Numbered from the stretch's first letter, positions 11,037-20,174 are shown. The stretch: 64,000 bases of DNA from Candidatus Omnitrophota bacterium (GCA_040755155.1 JBFMBP010000130.1:39565-103564); one strand, 5' to 3'. The notes: generated by a model not told the origin, from the sequence alone. Numbers and translations are program-made.

Positions 11037-12128
11037 ATGAACTCTTTCGCTTCCGCGTTTCCCGACGAACGTTCATCCTCCATGAATTTATCCTTATCCA
11101 ACCTCTTCGAACCGATAGCGGATGAACTGGCCGAGACGATTTCCTTATACCGGGAAACCGTTCTGCGTACGGCGGAACGCAACTATCTGCATACCTTGAT
11201 TTCCGGCGGAGTTCCCTACCTGCCGGAAGAATTCCGCATCGCTACCGCCGACCGGATCGCCGAACACCTCTTGGAAAGCGACGGAAAGTGGATCCGCTCC
11301 GCTCTAGTTCTTCTTACCGCCAACGCCTGCGGATTCAACGGACTTCCCGCTCGTCAAGTAGCGGCGGCGGTGGAAATGATCCACATGGCTACTCTTGTCC
11401 ATGACGACATCATCGACGAAGCTCCTATGCGCCGGGGCGTGGAAGCGGTTCATTGGCATTGGGGCAACTCCATCGCCGTTCTGCTGGGCGATTTTCTCTT
11501 TTCCAAAGCATTCAAATTGCTGCTCGCCAGCGGCTCGCTGCCTTCTCAATCTCTGTTAACCCAAGCGACCGGCCAAATGTGCCTGGGAGAGATTAAAGAA
11601 TTGGTCATTTCGGATCAGGGGCTGATATCCGAAAAAGATTATATGGAGATGATCGAAAATAAAACCGCCTCCCTTATGGCCGCCGCCAGCGCTTCCGGCG
11701 CCCATCTCGGCGGATTGGATAGCCGGCTGGCGGAGTGCATGCACGCTTACGGCCATGCCGTCGGCATCGCTTTCCAAATTACGGACGACGTTTTGGATTT
11801 CACGGCTCCCACGAGCATCCTGGGAAAAGAGCAGGGGTGGGATATGCGCAACGGCAAAACGACGCTTCCACTCATCCACCTTTTACATAACGACGGCGTG
11901 GCGGCGCGGGGAATTTTGGAGAGTTCGCAGCCTTTCGAAGAAAAAGCGGCGCGCCTTCTCTCCCTCATGAACGAGATGGGTTCCATCGATTACGCTTACG
12001 ACGCCGCTTCTCGCTACGGCGCAATCGCTAAAAACAACCTGGCCGAAGTGGAAAAGGTTGCCGGTTCTTCCCATAGCATCCATTCGCTCAACAACCTCGT
12101 CGATTTTATTCTTATCCGCGAACGCTAG
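11037..12128 (+). CDS. Long-chain trans-polyprenyl diphosphate synthase
   Basis: 363 residues. It condenses isopentenyl diphosphate onto an allylic primer to give the side chain of ubiquinone or menaquinone. Both aspartate-rich motifs are present: DDIID at 123-127 (VHDDIIDEAPMRRG) and DDVLD in FQITDDVLDF. The usual Lys-Arg of the N-terminal GKRIRP motif is GKWIRSAL here, a mild deviation. Family length is normally 300-350, so an ATG at 11082 could be the true start, but AAGG before 11037 favours the longer form. Product chain length cannot be read. Confidence 0.9.
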   Translation: MNSFASAFPDERSSSMNLSLSNLFEPIADELAETISLYRETVLRTAERNYLHTLISGGVPYLPEEFRIATADRIAEHLLESDGKWIRSALVLLTANACGFNGLPARQVAAAVEMIHMATLVHDDIIDEAPMRRGVEAVHWHWGNSIAVLLGDFLFSKAFKLLLASGSLPSQSLLTQATGQMCLGEIKELVISDQGLISEKDYMEMIENKTASLMAAASASGAHLGGLDSRLAECMHAYGHAVGIAFQITDDVLDFTAPTSILGKEQGWDMRNGKTTLPLIHLLHNDGVAARGILESSQPFEEKAARLLSLMNEMGSIDYAYDAASRYGAIAKNNLAEVEKVAGSSHSIHSLNNLVDFILIRER

Positions 12129-12471
12129 GAAAGCAAATTCTCAATTTCTCGCATCTTTCCATTTCCTTCGCTAAATAGCGGGACGGGTAGCATGGGTTAG
12201 GCGTTAGCCAGCCCTTGAAAGATTGATCAAAGGCAGATTACGTCTTGCCTTTGCCACCCGGCCACCCGTCGCGCCGCATTTCGTCTTTTCTCAAAGAAAT
12301 TCTCCGCAAGAATAAAAATTTTCCACATATAGTTTTTAATAAATTTCGCAATCTATTGAATTTCTTTTACTAACCACTGGCCACTGACCGCTGTTTTTAG
12401 GTACAATAATTTTGGAATAAATTAGAAAAACGTAATCCATCCTGAAATTCGAATGCAAAGAGGAAATCCCC
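12129..12471. other. Intergenic gap, nothing identified
   Basis: Mixed-composition spacer between the prenyl synthase and the MNT gene. It includes CTTTGCCACCCG, which recurs at about 40603. No gene, clear promoter or terminator seen. Confidence 0.4.
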
Positions 12472-12792
12472 ATGTGCGAAAAGGATCGCCTAATTGCCGA
12501 ACAATTCAAAAAGAAACTAATAGAAAACCAGATACCGGTTCGAGAGATGTTCCTGTTCGGTTCTCGCGTGCGGGGAGATTCAGACCAGGATTCCGACTTG
12601 GATGTGCTGGTGCTTTTGGATTGGAAAACTTCCGAGATGGATCGGCGGATTAGCCATTATGCTTGGGAAGTGGGTTTCGAGGCGGATGTAATCGTGCAAC
12701 CGGTTGTCATGACCTATAAACAAGCCAAGGAAGGTCCGGAAAAATCCTCGTTGCTTCTAATGGCCGTGGAAGAAGAAGGAGTGAGCGTATGA
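12472..12792 (+). CDS. MNT-type nucleotidyltransferase (antitoxin of HEPN-MNT pair)
   Basis: 106 residues. Minimal nucleotidyltransferase with the catalytic pattern GS-x10-DxD: FLFGSRVRGDSDQDSDLDVL, with Gly30-Ser31, Asp42 and Asp44. In characterised HepT/MntA systems the MNT protein adds AMP to the HEPN toxin and silences it. GAGGAAA lies upstream of the ATG. The stop overlaps the HEPN gene by four bases (ATGA), the normal arrangement for these pairs. Confidence 0.85.
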   Translation: MCEKDRLIAEQFKKKLIENQIPVREMFLFGSRVRGDSDQDSDLDVLVLLDWKTSEMDRRISHYAWEVGFEADVIVQPVVMTYKQAKEGPEKSSLLLMAVEEEGVSV

Positions 12793-13202
12793 CGCCGGAA
12801 GATGTCAAGTCATTGGTCGATATTCGAATGAGCCAAGCCGATGAGTGCTTGGAAGATGCTCGAACTCTTTTCGCTTATGAAAAAGGATGGCGAACCATCG
12901 TAAATCGATCGTACTATGCAGCGTTTTATTCGGTTCTGGCTTTGCTCCAAACCCTCGGAAAAATACCCCGAAAACATAGAGGCGTCATTGTCCTGTTCGA
13001 TGTGGAATTCGTTAAAACGGGATTGTTGCCCAAGGAACTTTCCGAAGCGCTGCATTGGCTTTTCGCATCGCGAAATAAAGAGGACTATATCAGTTTGGAA
13101 CCGGTCTCTCGCGAAGAATCCGAACAAGCGCTGAAAACATCCGAAAAATTTGTTCAAGCTATACGCACGCATCTTCACCAAGAAGGTTTTCTTGAGGAAT
13201 AG
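12789..13202 (+). CDS. HEPN-domain protein (probable RNase toxin)
   Basis: 137 residues, all helical. NRSYYAAFYSVLALLQ (39-54) and LFASRNKEDY (91-100) are typical of the HEPN family in PF05168-like proteins. Many HEPN toxins carry R-x4-6-H as the RNase site; here the position is R95-x4-Y100, so RNase action should not be taken for granted. It is translationally coupled to the MNT gene. Confidence 0.8.
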   Translation: MTPEDVKSLVDIRMSQADECLEDARTLFAYEKGWRTIVNRSYYAAFYSVLALLQTLGKIPRKHRGVIVLFDVEFVKTGLLPKELSEALHWLFASRNKEDYISLEPVSREESEQALKTSEKFVQAIRTHLHQEGFLEE

Positions 13203-13237
13203 TCCCTATAAACGAATCGTAGTTTCCTACTCATCGT

Positions 13238-13274
13238 AAAAAAAATCCTCCTACCGAGATATTGCCTTGAGGAT
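13238..13274 (-). terminator. Rho-independent terminator after the aldo/keto reductase
   Basis: On the minus strand ATCCTC (13274-13269) and GAGGAT (13250-13245) form a 6-bp stem with an 18-base loop, followed by eight T residues. It lies about 50 bases beyond the stop at 13323. Confidence 0.55.
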
Positions 13275-13322
13275 AATACGCGCGAACGTTCGACGGCTGC
13301 CGATGCCTATTTGAAAATCGTC

Positions 13323-14315
13323 CTAACACCACTTCCTATCGCGGTAATCGGAATTCGCCCAGCATAGGGCGTCTGGCGTCGCCAGATGCGCCAGGCGTTT
13401 TTCCAGTTCTTCTTTCTGCATGGAATAACGATAGCTATCCTTGATTTTCGAGGCGCCGTATGTCTTGGCAATTTGGAGATTCTCTTCAAAGGTTGCCATT
13501 CCGATATGTCCTACCAATGTCGTCGCTACGCCGGAGAGATTCCAAACGTATTCCAGCAATTCTTTAGGCGCCGCATTCGCTCCTACAACGTTGCGCATGA
13601 CTTTCATACCCAAGACGCCGATATTTCTTTCCCGCGCGGCGGGCAATGGCGTCGCCGCGTAATCGCCGTAGAGCGTCGGCGTCAAGGCCAATATGACGAC
13701 GTCGAAATCCATCGCTTCGATGAATTCCTTCGACCGTATGGCGCTGCTCATGCTGGAAAAGCCGATGAAGCGGGCGGCGCCTTCTTCTTTCAGCCGAACG
13801 GCCTCTTTGTAAACGCCTCGTTCCACCGCCGAGAAGCTGTCGTTATTGTTGACATCGTGAATGAGAAGAAGATCGACGTAATCCGTCTTCAGGCGCTGGA
13901 GGCTGCGTTCGAATTCCGACAACGCCGTCGTTACGTCGCGGGAATCCATCTTGGTGGATAGATATATGCGGTTGCGATAGGGCGCCAAAATCGCTCCAAA
14001 ACGGTCTTCGCTGGCTTGGGGATAATTCCAGTGATAGCTGGGGGCCGTATCGAATAGGTTCACGCCTTCCGCTACGGCTTTTTCCAACATCGGCTCCCAT
14101 ACGCCGTCCTTATTTTCCAAAAACTGCGAGCCGCCGCCGAAAGTGAGCAAAGAAACTTTCATGCCCGTCTTCCCCAAAATGCGAAACGGCATTCCTGCTT
14201 CCGCCGCTGTGGATGAGACGGGAGACAAAAACTCCATCGACGCCGCTCCGGCAGCGCCGATAGCTGCTTGCTTCATGAAGTCGCGGCGAGAAACGCCGTT
14301 GGATTGTTTTTCCAT
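13323..14315 (-). CDS. Tat-exported aldo/keto reductase
   Basis: 330 residues. A twin-arginine signal (SRRDFMKQAAIGAAGAASMEF, Arg10-Arg11) is followed by an AKR barrel: PFRILGKTGMKVSLLTFGGG, LFDTAPSYHW (catalytic Asp and Tyr), KMDSRD (catalytic Lys), LLLIHDVN, GFSS. It reduces or oxidises carbonyl/sugar-type substrates with NADPH. Export with a folded cofactor would explain the Tat signal. The gene is 58 bases downstream of the URO-D-like gene on the same strand, so they are probably co-transcribed. Confidence 0.88.
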   Translation of the reverse strand: MEKQSNGVSRRDFMKQAAIGAAGAASMEFLSPVSSTAAEAGMPFRILGKTGMKVSLLTFGGGSQFLENKDGVWEPMLEKAVAEGVNLFDTAPSYHWNYPQASEDRFGAILAPYRNRIYLSTKMDSRDVTTALSEFERSLQRLKTDYVDLLLIHDVNNNDSFSAVERGVYKEAVRLKEEGAARFIGFSSMSSAIRSKEFIEAMDFDVVILALTPTLYGDYAATPLPAARERNIGVLGMKVMRNVVGANAAPKELLEYVWNLSGVATTLVGHIGMATFEENLQIAKTYGASKIKDSYRYSMQKEELEKRLAHLATPDALCWANSDYRDRKWC

Positions 14316-14373
14316 GATCCATCGCCTTTCTATGCGTTCTTTTCGGAAGCCGTTATCGCCGCCAGCGAGATTA

Positions 14374-15540
14374 TTAAACGGCGCCTTCTACGTCTTCTAC
14401 TCCTCGCGCCTGGCGGCTCTTGCGGGTTATGCGTTCGAAATCTTGCGGGCTAACATCGTCGGGCACTCCGCCGGAATCCATGAAGATAAGACGTCCGTAT
14501 CTTTGGCCCAATCTTCCCATCTCATGCAAAAAAACATTCTGCCGATCGGCTTCCCAATTCCAAAAGCTAGCAGGAAATCCGCCCGTTACAATGAAACGAT
14601 CCGAATAAGTTTTCATAACGTGCTCGATAGTATGTCCTTCTTCGGGATCGAATGGATTAATAAAATCGAAGCCGCATTCCGCCAAATCGTCGAGAATAGC
14701 GGTTATCGCCCCGTGACTGTGACAATGAACTCTGCCTCCCAAATCGTGGACGGCGTTGCAAAGTTTCATATGCCAAGGTTGGAAGAAGGTTCGATAATGC
14801 TCCCTCTTCATGAGGAGTGATTTTTTGGTTCCTAGATCGTCGCAAAGCGCGATGCAATCCGCGCCCGCTTCTATCATTTTGCGCGCCGCCGTCAAATTCC
14901 ACTCTCCCAACCGTTCCGCCAATTCATGGATTAAGTTCGGCTCCAGAATGAGATTCATGAGCGTCTCGGAATATTCCATAAGAAAATAATGCAGCCCCGA
15001 AAAGAAGCCGTTCAGCGATCCGAGAACGTATTCGCCTTTCGATTTGAGATAGGCGGCGTCTTGCGTGAATCCTGCGTAACGTTCCGGCGCGGCGGGATCG
15101 GGCAATTCCAGACGCTGCAAATCTTCCCGGCATTTCACCGGATGATCGTAGTGATGATAGAAATGGGGGTGAAATTGCACCTTGGCGCGCACGCCAGTTT
15201 CGTATTCGACGACGAGTTCATTCTCGTCGCGCTTGATCGAGCGGCAGAAAAACTCGCCGGGGCCGCCGTGGCCGAAGCAGATATTGGCGCCTTTTCCCAG
15301 GCATGAAAAGCATCGTCCCGTATGATTGTTGAATCGGATCAACCGATCCAAATTGTCTGCACCCATCGCACTGGAATCGAATCGATCAGGAACATCGTAA
15401 ATCCACATGGGAGAATAATGGCATGGCTCCGGCGACAATCTTCTCGCCAGATCGCTGTTGAAAAACGACATCCAATGCTGAGGAACGGGTATATCTTTAC
15501 GTCCCTCCAGCATGGCTTGAATCCATTCCCGTTTCGTCAT
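14374..15540 (-). CDS. URO-D-superfamily protein (methyltransferase/decarboxylase-like)
   Basis: 388 residues. The layout matches the uroporphyrinogen decarboxylase-like superfamily: AGADCIALCDDLGTKKSLLM, the HCHSHGAI zinc-type motif, the GFDFINPFDPEEGH turn and IVTGGFPASF. Proteins of this kind next to oxidoreductases are usually corrinoid-dependent methyltransferase relatives or sugar-pathway proteins rather than haem enzymes; the substrate is unknown. GGGAG lies 6 bases before the ATG. First gene of a likely two-gene operon with the Tat aldo/keto reductase. Confidence 0.8.
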   Translation of the reverse strand: MTKREWIQAMLEGRKDIPVPQHWMSFFNSDLARRLSPEPCHYSPMWIYDVPDRFDSSAMGADNLDRLIRFNNHTGRCFSCLGKGANICFGHGGPGEFFCRSIKRDENELVVEYETGVRAKVQFHPHFYHHYDHPVKCREDLQRLELPDPAAPERYAGFTQDAAYLKSKGEYVLGSLNGFFSGLHYFLMEYSETLMNLILEPNLIHELAERLGEWNLTAARKMIEAGADCIALCDDLGTKKSLLMKREHYRTFFQPWHMKLCNAVHDLGGRVHCHSHGAITAILDDLAECGFDFINPFDPEEGHTIEHVMKTYSDRFIVTGGFPASFWNWEADRQNVFLHEMGRLGQRYGRLIFMDSGGVPDDVSPQDFERITRKSRQARGVEDVEGAV

Positions 15541-15611
15541 CTTCGCTCCCTGTTTTTGAATGCGCCGTTCTAAGGGATTCTTTTTCGTCTATCGCCACGC
15601 TGCCTTATTCA

Positions 15612-15924
15612 CTCATGTTACGCGCCTGGAAGTACGGGCGTCCCACCCGCAAGTTGGAGAAACCGTCCCAGAGCGGCGAATGGGATTTCTATCTGTTGCG
15701 TTTTTGAATCACGAAACCACGAAATCACTCGAATTCCACGAAATATTCGAATCGCGGATATTGCGGATTCTTTTGGATTTCACGAAAAAAAGCATTTCAT
15801 AAAGCGATCCCATGCTCCAACTTTTTTTTCTTTTTTTCGTGTTTTTCTTTTTCCTTTCGCGTTTTCGTGATTCAAACGACAATTGAAAAAGTTCCCATTA
15901 ATTGTCCTTCGCGCGTAGCATGAG
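15612..15924. mobile_element. MITE-like element, copy 1
   Basis: 313 bases bounded by CTCATGTTACGCGC (15612-15625) and GCGCGTAGCATGAG (15911-15924), inverted repeats with one mismatch. The interior (15696-15813) is clearly similar to 28835-28950. No transposase is inside, as for a non-autonomous element. No target duplication is obvious. Confidence 0.65.
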
Positions 15925-16134
15925 TTCCTCAGGCAATGCGGCGGATAATCTTTTACCTAATAAATGCCTCTTATTCTTTTCGCGATTCGTTGACTTATGT
16001 TCTTGACAAGATTATCGTTGGTTTGCGCTTTGAACAAAGTGGAACATCGCGGCATTTATGGAATTATTCTGGGAAAGACCTCCTTAAAACAACGGCGCTT
16101 TTTTTCATTCCCATTCTTTCAAGGATGATCGTCC

Positions 16135-17298
16135 ATGATAAAAACAGCCATAATCGGCGCTGGAGGCATCTCCCGCACTCATATCGAAACCTATAAACAA
16201 TTTCCCCAACGCTGCCGCATCGCCGCCCTGGCGGACGCCTATCCGGAAAAAGCGCAAGCCAAAAACGACGAATTTCAACTCGGAGCGGCAGTTTATGACG
16301 ATTATAAACGCATTTTGGAAAATTCCGAAATCGGTCTAGTTTCCGTCTGCACGCCGCCTTTCCTTCATGCTCCCATCAGCGTCGATTGCCTCAATGCGGG
16401 CAAGCACGTCATCTGCGAAAAACCGATGGCGTCCTCTCTAGCTGAATGCGATGCTATGCTCGAGGCCGCCGAGCGCAATGGGAAAATTCTCGCCATTATC
16501 GCCCAAAACCGATTTCGCGCTCCAGTCTGGAAATTGAAAAAACTGCTGGATTCCGGCGCGGCGGGAAAAGTATTGCACGCCCAGGTGGAATCCTATTGGT
16601 GGCGCGGCCATTGTTATTACGATCTCTGGTGGCGCGGCGTCTGGGAAAAAGAAGGCGGCGGCTGCACCTTGAATCACGCCGTCCATCATATTGACATGTT
16701 TCAATGGATGATGGGCATGCCATCCGAAGTGCGCGCCGTATTGGCCAATACAGCTCATGACAACGCCGAGGTGGAAGACCTCTCTATCGCCATTTTGAAA
16801 TATCCCAGCGGCGCGCTCGCGCAAATTACCAGTTCCGTCGTTCATCACGGCGAAGAGCAGCAGTTGATCTTCCAGGCGGAAAAAGCGCGGCTCTCCTTCC
16901 CTTGGAAAGTCTGCGCCATGAAATCCCGCGACAATGGCTTTCCTGATGCGGATACTGATCGGGAAAAAGAGATTCAAGATTTATATGACGGCATCCCATG
17001 GCTGGAATTCGAGGGATATGAGGGCGAATTCAATGGCGTTTTGACGGCTATCGAAAGCGGCGGCGAGGTTCTGATAAGCGGACGGGAAGGACGCAAAACG
17101 CTGGAACTAATCTCCGCCATCTATCAATCCGCCTTTACGGATAAGACGGTCAAGCTGCCTATGACGCCAGCAGATCCTTTTTATACGAGAGAAGGCGTCT
17201 TGGCTAACGCCGTTCATTTCCACGAGAAAAAATCGTCCGTTGAGAATTTCGGCGACGACCGCATCATCGTCGGCTCCAGCCGCGATCAAAAGAAATAG
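16135..17298 (+). CDS. Gfo/Idh/MocA-family oxidoreductase
   Basis: 387 residues. N-terminal Rossmann fold (TAIIGAGGISRTHIETY, residues 3-19), the conserved HVICEKPMASS motif with its catalytic Lys, and the C-terminal beta-sheet domain (GGGCTLNHAVHHIDMFQWMMG). It is an NAD(P)-dependent sugar or cyclitol dehydrogenase; the substrate cannot be read. No signal peptide, so cytoplasmic. AAGGA lies 9 bases before the ATG. It is followed after 14 bases by a second family member, so the two form an operon. Confidence 0.92.
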   Translation: MIKTAIIGAGGISRTHIETYKQFPQRCRIAALADAYPEKAQAKNDEFQLGAAVYDDYKRILENSEIGLVSVCTPPFLHAPISVDCLNAGKHVICEKPMASSLAECDAMLEAAERNGKILAIIAQNRFRAPVWKLKKLLDSGAAGKVLHAQVESYWWRGHCYYDLWWRGVWEKEGGGCTLNHAVHHIDMFQWMMGMPSEVRAVLANTAHDNAEVEDLSIAILKYPSGALAQITSSVVHHGEEQQLIFQAEKARLSFPWKVCAMKSRDNGFPDADTDREKEIQDLYDGIPWLEFEGYEGEFNGVLTAIESGGEVLISGREGRKTLELISAIYQSAFTDKTVKLPMTPADPFYTREGVLANAVHFHEKKSSVENFGDDRIIVGSSRDQKK

Positions 17299-17312
17299 AA
17301 GGAGCAATTTCC

Positions 17313-18386
17313 ATGTCAAGAACGGACGGCGGCATGTACGCCCCCAAAGGCAAACCGAATCCCGTATGTCAAAAAGGCGATTTTCGCTTCGCCGCCATCG
17401 GCTTGGATCATGGCCATATCTACGGCATCTGCAACGGCCTTACCGAAGCGGGCGGGGAATTGATTTGGGTTTACGATCCCGATCCTGCCAAGGTTGCCGC
17501 TTTTTGCAAGGAATATCCGCAAGTCAAATCGGCAGCATCGGAGCAACAGGTTTTGGAAGACGCATCCCTCAACATGATCGCCAGCGCAACGGTTACTTGC
17601 GAACGGGGACCATTGGGTTTGCGGGTTATGGATCACGGCAAACACTACCTCAGCGACAAAGCTCCCTTTACGACGATGGAGCAATGGGAAAAAGCCCGCG
17701 CCAAGGTTACGCAGACGGGATTGATCTGGGCCGTCTGCTATAGCGAGCGCGTACACAACGAAAGCGCCGTCTTCGCCGGGCAATTAATCAAAGAGGGCGC
17801 GATTGGCTGCGTCTTGCAAGTAACGACCATCGCGCCCCATCGCCTCAATCCCGCCAATCGCCCGGCCTGGTTCTTCCAACGGCAAAAATACGGCGGCATT
17901 CTTTGCGACATCGGCAGCCACCAGATCGAGCAGTTTCTCTATTACGCCGATGTGAAGGAAGCTGAAGTCGTGCATAGTCAAATCGCCAATTACAACCACC
18001 CAGACTATCCCGAATTGGAAGATTTCGGCGACGCCCTGCTGCTGGGAAGCAACGGCGCGTCGCTTTATTTCCGCGTGGATTGGTTTACGCCGGACGGCCT
18101 GCGCGTCTGGGGCGATGGTCGAACATTTATTATGGGAACCGAGGGCTATATCGAGTTGCGCAAATACATCGACGTAGCTCGCGCCGACGAAGGCGATCAT
18201 GTTTTTTTAGTGGATGGAAAAGAAGAAAAGCATTTCGCCGTCCAAGGCCAGGTGGGATATCCCTTCTTCGGCCAGTTGATCCTCGATTGTCTCAACAGAA
18301 CGGAAAACGCCATGCCGCAAGAGCATGTCTTTCTCGCCGCCCGCCTCAGTTTGGAAGCGCAGGCGCGGGCGGTGCGCATTCGGTAA
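17313..18386 (+). CDS. Gfo/Idh/MocA-like oxidoreductase, divergent
   Basis: 357 residues. The Rossmann start is offset by about 20 residues (FRFAAIGLDHGHIYGICNGL). The usual EKP catalytic motif appears as HYLSDKAPFTT, keeping Lys but changing Glu and Pro. The C-terminal half keeps GGILCDIGSHQIEQFLYY. The pair may act as successive steps or as a heteromer. AAGGAG lies 8 bases before the ATG. Cytoplasmic. Confidence 0.88.
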   Translation: MSRTDGGMYAPKGKPNPVCQKGDFRFAAIGLDHGHIYGICNGLTEAGGELIWVYDPDPAKVAAFCKEYPQVKSAASEQQVLEDASLNMIASATVTCERGPLGLRVMDHGKHYLSDKAPFTTMEQWEKARAKVTQTGLIWAVCYSERVHNESAVFAGQLIKEGAIGCVLQVTTIAPHRLNPANRPAWFFQRQKYGGILCDIGSHQIEQFLYYADVKEAEVVHSQIANYNHPDYPELEDFGDALLLGSNGASLYFRVDWFTPDGLRVWGDGRTFIMGTEGYIELRKYIDVARADEGDHVFLVDGKEEKHFAVQGQVGYPFFGQLILDCLNRTENAMPQEHVFLAARLSLEAQARAVRIR

Positions 18387-18436
18387 AAGCGCTGGCGGGA
18401 ATGCGCGATCAAGGCTTTTGCTGCTCTCTGAGAATG

Positions 18437-18466
18437 GCAGGCTGCGCTTCGCTTTTAGCCTACCCT
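18437..18466 (+). repeat. REP-like hairpin, copy 4
   Basis: GGCAGGCT...AGCCTACC around the core GCGCTTCGCTTTT, just after the oxidoreductase pair. Confidence 0.6.
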
Positions 18467-18529
18467 ACGCAACTGGTTTTGCGATGTATAATATAATAAA
18501 ATTGCCTAACCGGAAAATGGAGAATGCGC

Positions 18530-18739
18530 ATGAAAACCGCCGAAGAAATCATTTTAGAAATTCATGAACTTCCGCCGGAAGAAAAACAGAAAGTCGCTGA
18601 TTATTTAAACGGCGAAGAACCCGGATTTTACGCGCCTGAATCTCAAAAAGCCTATCGACAGGCTCTCAAAGAGGTGGAAGAAGGAAAAACGCATCCAGTC
18701 AAGAATCATGAAGATTTAATGAAACAACTCGCCTCTTAA
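18530..18739 (+). CDS. Antitoxin of a ParE/RelE-type pair
   Basis: 69 residues. The start at 18530 is favoured over 18524 because GGAG at 18519-18522 then has a 7-base spacing. The N-terminal EEIILEIHELPPEEKQKVADYL resembles small antitoxins that precede RelE/ParE toxins, and the C-terminus is charged for toxin binding. Two overlapping TATAAT boxes at 18487-18497 suggest its promoter. The toxin gene begins four bases after its stop. Confidence 0.75.
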   Translation: MKTAEEIILEIHELPPEEKQKVADYLNGEEPGFYAPESQKAYRQALKEVEEGKTHPVKNHEDLMKQLAS

Positions 18740-18743
18740 ACGT

Positions 18744-18986
18744 ATGCGTTACGAATTTTCCGATATTTTCCGGCATGAATTTCAAAATCTTCCAAAAGTA
18801 ATTCAAAAAACCGCCGCCAAACAATTCAAATTATTTCTGGAAAATCCATTTCATCCATCTCTCAATTCCAAAAAATTAAAAGAGGAGAATAACGTTTGGC
18901 AGGCGAGAATCAACTATAACTACCGCTTCACCTTTCTAATCAAAGGCGAAGTCTACTATCTTTTGCATATCTTCCGCCATAAATAG
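18744..18986 (+). CDS. RelE/ParE-superfamily toxin
   Basis: 80 residues. It has the family fold pattern: an N-terminal helix pair (FRHEFQNLPKVIQKTAAKQFKLFL), SKKLKEENNVWQARINYNYRFTFLIKGEVYYLLHIFRHK. The conserved W-x-x-R-x-x-Y-R-x-x-F arrangement and the H near the C-terminus are typical. The target could be the ribosome (mRNA cleavage) or gyrase. It has no own ribosome binding site and depends on coupling to the antitoxin. Confidence 0.82.
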   Translation: MRYEFSDIFRHEFQNLPKVIQKTAAKQFKLFLENPFHPSLNSKKLKEENNVWQARINYNYRFTFLIKGEVYYLLHIFRHK

Positions 18987-19019
18987 CCCCGCAGGATAGG
19001 CAGTGTTTTTTGATTAATA

Positions 19020-19110
19020 TTTGTCTGAATCAGGATACCCAGGATGAAAGGATGACCAGGATTTTTTTATCTTTTATCCTGCAAATCCTGGCCATCCGGA
19101 TTCTGACAAA
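19020..19110. repeat. Long imperfect palindrome
   Basis: TTGTCTGAATCAGGAT on the left and ATCCGGATTCTGACAAA on the right, with CAGGAT/ATCCTG and CCAGGAT/ATCCTGG pairs inside. It would form a hairpin of about 90 bases between convergent genes. Similar ATCCTG-type palindromes occur in many unrelated genomes. Confidence 0.6.
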
Positions 19111-19120
19111 AAGCGCTGAT

Positions 19121-19156
19121 GGCGGGCTACGCTTCGCTTTTAGCCCACCCTACGCA
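19121..19156 (+). repeat. REP-like hairpin, copy 5
   Basis: GGCGGGCTACGCTTCGCTTT followed by TAGCCCACCCTACGCAA, immediately before the end of the ABC permease gene on the other strand. Confidence 0.6.
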
Positions 19157-19160
19157 ATTC

Positions 19161-20174
19161 TTATCTCTTCTTCAATAATATCCAAATGAAAACCGGCCCG
19201 CCGATGAGCGCTGTTATGATCCCTACCGGCATCTCTCTAGGCGAAAATAAGGTGCGGGCCGCTGCGTCGCATGCAACCAAAAACGCGCCGCCTAGGAAAA
19301 AGCAGCCGGGAAGCGCGATGCGATGATCGTAGCCGCTCAGTCTTCTCACGGCGTGGGGAACAATCAATCCAACAAATCCGATCGGTCCCGATAGCGAAAC
19401 CACCGCCGCCGTCGTTAAGCCTCCACCGAAAAAGATTTTTTTCTGCACCGAACCGACATCCACGCCATGCCCCGCCGCCAATTCTTCTCCTACGGAAAGA
19501 TGATTCATCTCCAAGCGGCAGGAAAAAAGCATATACAATCCCGGCAGCAAAAAGGGGAACAACGCCGTTAACTCTTCAAAGCCGCCGATCTCCAATCCGC
19601 CCATCAACCAGCGATCCATCTGAATGAGAAATTCAGGGCTAGCGGCGTAGCGCATAAATAGAATAAATCCGGCGGAAACGATGGATACCGTTATCCCCGC
19701 CAGCAGCAGCGTCGGCGCGGCGATGCCTTCCGGACGGCGGGAGAGCGCGTAGAGAAAAATCAACGCCGCCGCCGCGCCAAGCAGGGAAAACAGTTGCACG
19801 GTGGAAAAGGGTCCCCAAGAAAAATGCAGTCCCGGAACGACGATCGCCAATGTTGCCCCCATTGTGGAGCCTCCCGTAACGCCTAGCGTATACGGTTCCG
19901 CCAACGGATTATGCAGGATCGCCTGGAAACACGCTCCCACCGCCGCCAGCGTTCCCCCCGCTAACGCCGCTAGCAAAACGCGAGGAATGCGCTGGGAAAA
20001 TAAAATGGAGAAATCGATATTTGCAGCGCCGCCGCCAAACAACGATTTTATCGCTCCAAGAGCGTCGATGCGTTCGGCGCCCACCAACGGCGCCGCCGCC
20101 AACGCCGCCGCCAATGGCAAAAAATAGAGCAGCAAGAGCCAATAATAAGAATGCCGCGTCAACGCCTCTTTCAA
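19161..20174 (-). CDS. FecCD-family ABC transporter permease
   Basis: 337 residues with about ten membrane helices. RIPRVLLAALAGGTLAAVGA and NPLAEPYTLGVTGG are the family signature; GPIGFVGLIVPHAVRRL is the coupling-helix region that contacts the ATPase. It is the membrane subunit of a type II importer for siderophore, haem or cobalamin. The start overlaps the ATPase stop by four bases. Last gene of the importer operon. Confidence 0.93.
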   Translation of the reverse strand: MKEALTRHSYYWLLLLYFLPLAAALAAAPLVGAERIDALGAIKSLFGGGAANIDFSILFSQRIPRVLLAALAGGTLAAVGACFQAILHNPLAEPYTLGVTGGSTMGATLAIVVPGLHFSWGPFSTVQLFSLLGAAAALIFLYALSRRPEGIAAPTLLLAGITVSIVSAGFILFMRYAASPEFLIQMDRWLMGGLEIGGFEELTALFPFLLPGLYMLFSCRLEMNHLSVGEELAAGHGVDVGSVQKKIFFGGGLTTAAVVSLSGPIGFVGLIVPHAVRRLSGYDHRIALPGCFFLGGAFLVACDAAARTLFSPREMPVGIITALIGGPVFIWILLKKR

